From: Planktothrix sp. PCC 11201
Lineage (GTDB): Bacteria > Cyanobacteriota > Cyanobacteriia > Cyanobacteriales > Microcoleaceae
Assembly: GCF_900009135.1 (NCBI RefSeq)
Contig: NZ_LT797701.1
Location: forward strand, 600,170-664,169
DNA: 64,000 nucleotides
Reading direction: 5' to 3'
The notes beneath the pieces are model-generated. The model saw only the letters and a list, made by a program, of their open reading frames with translations, searched no databases and was not told the origin of the DNA. This document shows positions 62,682 through 64,000 of this stretch, in pieces; positions within the stretch are counted from its first letter, which is position 1; every line of letters begins with the position of its first letter. Position numbers and translations under genes: made by a program.

Positions 62682-63479
62682 TTATTCCTCTAAATCAAAG
62701 GATTCTTCTAATTCTAATTCTAAAGACAACTGGGCTTCTACTGATTCTAACTTCACATCTTCCCGCTTGGAAACATAATCAACTAATTTAATCCAGTCAA
62801 TCTGATTATTTTTCATAAAATAACGCATAAATTCTTGCGTCATTTCATTGATTTTAGCAGAATAAGTTGCTTTAAAAATTTCATCTTTTTTCTTGGCTTC
62901 TATGTCAATGGGTACAATCATCTCCTGGTAGAAATTATCATCTTCTGAGATAAAATTCCAAAAATCTTGGCCAGCATATTTAAAATAGACTTTATCTGGA
63001 TCTTAATCCGCTTTCAAAGGGTTTTTATCTTTTCCATACATACAACCATTTACAGCCACAATTTCCTGAGTTATTCCTCTCTTTTTATGCCAAATATATT
63101 CTTCAGTCCATAACCATCCTTGTTGTTGCATTTCTAAAATTAACTTAATAACGTAGTTATGCCTTTCTCCATTAACAACTTTTTCTTTGATATTAATAAT
63201 AAAGGTTCCATCTTCTTTTAAAACTCTGTACAATTCCAGAGAAATAGGAAGAAACCATTGGACATAATCATCTGGATTAATCCCGCCATAGGTTTTTTTC
63301 CTGCTATCTGCATAGGGAGGAGATGTTACAATCAGATCGGCTATATTAGAAGGAATTTGCTGCAAAACTTTTGAGCAATCACCTAAAATAATTGTGTTGT
63401 ACCAATCTTTTTCAGAGGTAATTATCTCCTGCTGATTAGGATTTGATATTAGTTTTAATTCTGGGGGGTGAATACTCAA
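62682..63479 (-). pseudogene. fused remains of a DNA methyltransferase and a restriction endonuclease (PmeII-like)
   Basis: Reading down the minus strand from a TTG at 63479 (GGAG seven bases before it), the first 130 codons are the N-terminal half of a DNA methyltransferase: IILGDCSKVLQQIPSNIADL, the catalytic TSPPYADSRKKTYGG, DYVQWFLPISLELYRVL and EEYIWHKKR. The frame then changes character to VNGCMYGKDKNPLKAD, a TAA at 63003-63005, and continues in the same frame with DPDKVYFKYAGQDFWNFISE and PIDIEAKKKDEIFKATY to 62682. The second part resembles the C-terminus of PmeII-type restriction enzymes (recalled from memory). A deletion seems to have joined the two, followed by a nonsense mutation. 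Confidence 0.7.
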
Positions 63480-63590
63480 TGTAACTCTCCAAAGAAGCGA
63501 TCGCTTTTTCCCAATCAAACTCTATCAGTTGTAATGATCTCGAATCAACTTGTTGAAAGGAAGAAGGAGCCCGGTCGGGCTCACTACGGT

Positions 63591-64000
63591 TTAACGGCGT
63601 CTTCTGCTGCCACTGCCAGAGGAGGAACGACTGCGGGAACCACTGCCGAAACTGGGTTTGCGTTGTTGAGTTGAACCTTTATTCGGGGAGGTGCGTAAAT
63701 CCGTTGCTCCGAACCCCGAACCCGTTGAACGGCTGGAATTGGGGGAGTTGGGACGGTTGACGGAGGAATTCCGGTTGGAGTTGCGAATATTTCCGGTGGT
63801 GCGGAGGGTGGTGCTATTTTTTACCGCCGCTGGGGGGCTATTGTATCGAGTCCGATAGTCGTTGACGGCTTGATTATAATTGGAACCGTAACCGCCATAT
63901 CCGGTCATCATACCGCCAGGTTGATACATCGGAGGGACATAATAGCGGGGGGCAAATAAGCTATTAGCGATCGCACTTCCGGCGAAAGATGCGGCAAAGG
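63591..64000 (-). CDS. C-terminal part of a Ser/Arg/Gly/Asn-rich protein, runs off the window
   Basis: The frame is open from the window edge to a stop at 63591 and its beginning is outside the window. Visible parts are FAASFAGSAIANSLFAPRYY, a Tyr/Gly/Met-rich patch (PGGMMTGYGGYGSNYNQA), then a low-complexity tail rich in Asn, Ser and Arg ending SGSGSRRRR. The N-terminal piece looks hydrophobic and may be near a membrane segment. I do not recognise the family. It is probably a membrane or secreted protein with a disordered basic tail. Confidence 0.6.
   Translation of the reverse strand, partial: FAASFAGSAIANSLFAPRYYVPPMYQPGGMMTGYGGYGSNYNQAVNDYRTRYNSPPAAVKNSTTLRTTGNIRNSNRNSSVNRPNSPNSSRSTGSGFGATDLRTSPNKGSTQQRKPSFGSGSRSRSSSGSGSRRRR

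Noticed and set aside
1-64000. tRNA, rRNA and riboswitch genes
   Set aside because: No intergenic region showed a T-arm/acceptor pattern, rRNA sequence or a riboswitch core that I could recognise; a covariance-model scan would be needed to exclude them.

Overview
The window is about 64 kb of chromosome from a filamentous cyanobacterium, probably of the Oscillatoriales (Planktothrix- or Oscillatoria-like; the genus is an inference). The evidence is: psbH and psbN in their usual opposed arrangement, an NblB-type HEAT-repeat protein, Ycf46, a BCD-family (PucC-like) carrier, several cyanobacteria-only small families (DUF1830, DUF3146, DUF3747), many HIP1 sites (GCGATCGC), low GC, and many intergenic palindromes and short tandem repeats.

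Layout. 0-3.8 kb: fatty-acid/phospholipid genes fabH and plsX (minus) facing a PBP4-type carboxypeptidase (plus). 3.9-12.9 kb: GIY-YIG and Uma2 nuclease-like genes, cheB, a FecR-domain protein, a PucC-like carrier, a cyclic-nucleotide-binding protein and an ABC exporter with a small membrane partner. 13-25.3 kb: GH116 glycosidase, VanZ, polA, a small conserved protein, CBS protein, nblB, an FAD oxidoreductase, CDF metal exporter, alanine racemase and an HNH protein. 25.3-32.3 kb: a probable MITE, ycf46, an SH3-domain protein, and a 1449-residue sensor joining a UrtA/AmiC-like ligand-binding domain, four tandem near-identical PAS copies, two more PAS domains and an adenylate cyclase. 32.5-33.7 kb: a complete IS630-family element with TIRs, TA flanks and a likely -1 frameshift site. 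33.7-40 kb: mnmG, then an accessory stretch with a tightly overlapping three-gene operon (TIGR04255-like protein, unknown protein, DUF7689-like protein), a truncated DNA methyltransferase, a dead Uma2 duplicate, DUF29 and a live Uma2 gene. 40-46 kb: ybjN, lipoate ligase family, ispH, a two-gene ABC importer of the nitrate/sulfonate type lacking a binding protein, and DUF1830. 46-52.5 kb: padR-adaptor-RND efflux operon and a divergent Crp/Fnr regulator. 52.5-57.7 kb: an unusual island with a decayed ORF, a vMAP-N-type HTH protein, and a divergent run adk-like / KAP NTPase / CBS / CBS behind a set of helically phased 10-bp repeats. 57.8-62.7 kb: DUF3146, pth, tatA, psbH, psbN, aroC, an MBL hydrolase and DUF3747. 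62.7-64 kb: the fused remains of a restriction-modification pair and a partial Ser/Arg-rich protein running off the end.

The best candidate for an undescribed system is the 52.8-57.7 kb island. Its parts (an adenylate kinase homologue, two CBS adenine-nucleotide-sensor proteins, a KAP P-loop NTPase and a conflict-system-type HTH protein) suggest an adenine-nucleotide-sensing stress or defence module. The overlapping TIGR04255 operon at 35.7-37.6 kb is second. Functions of both are inferred from domains and context only; nothing here was tested by a database search.
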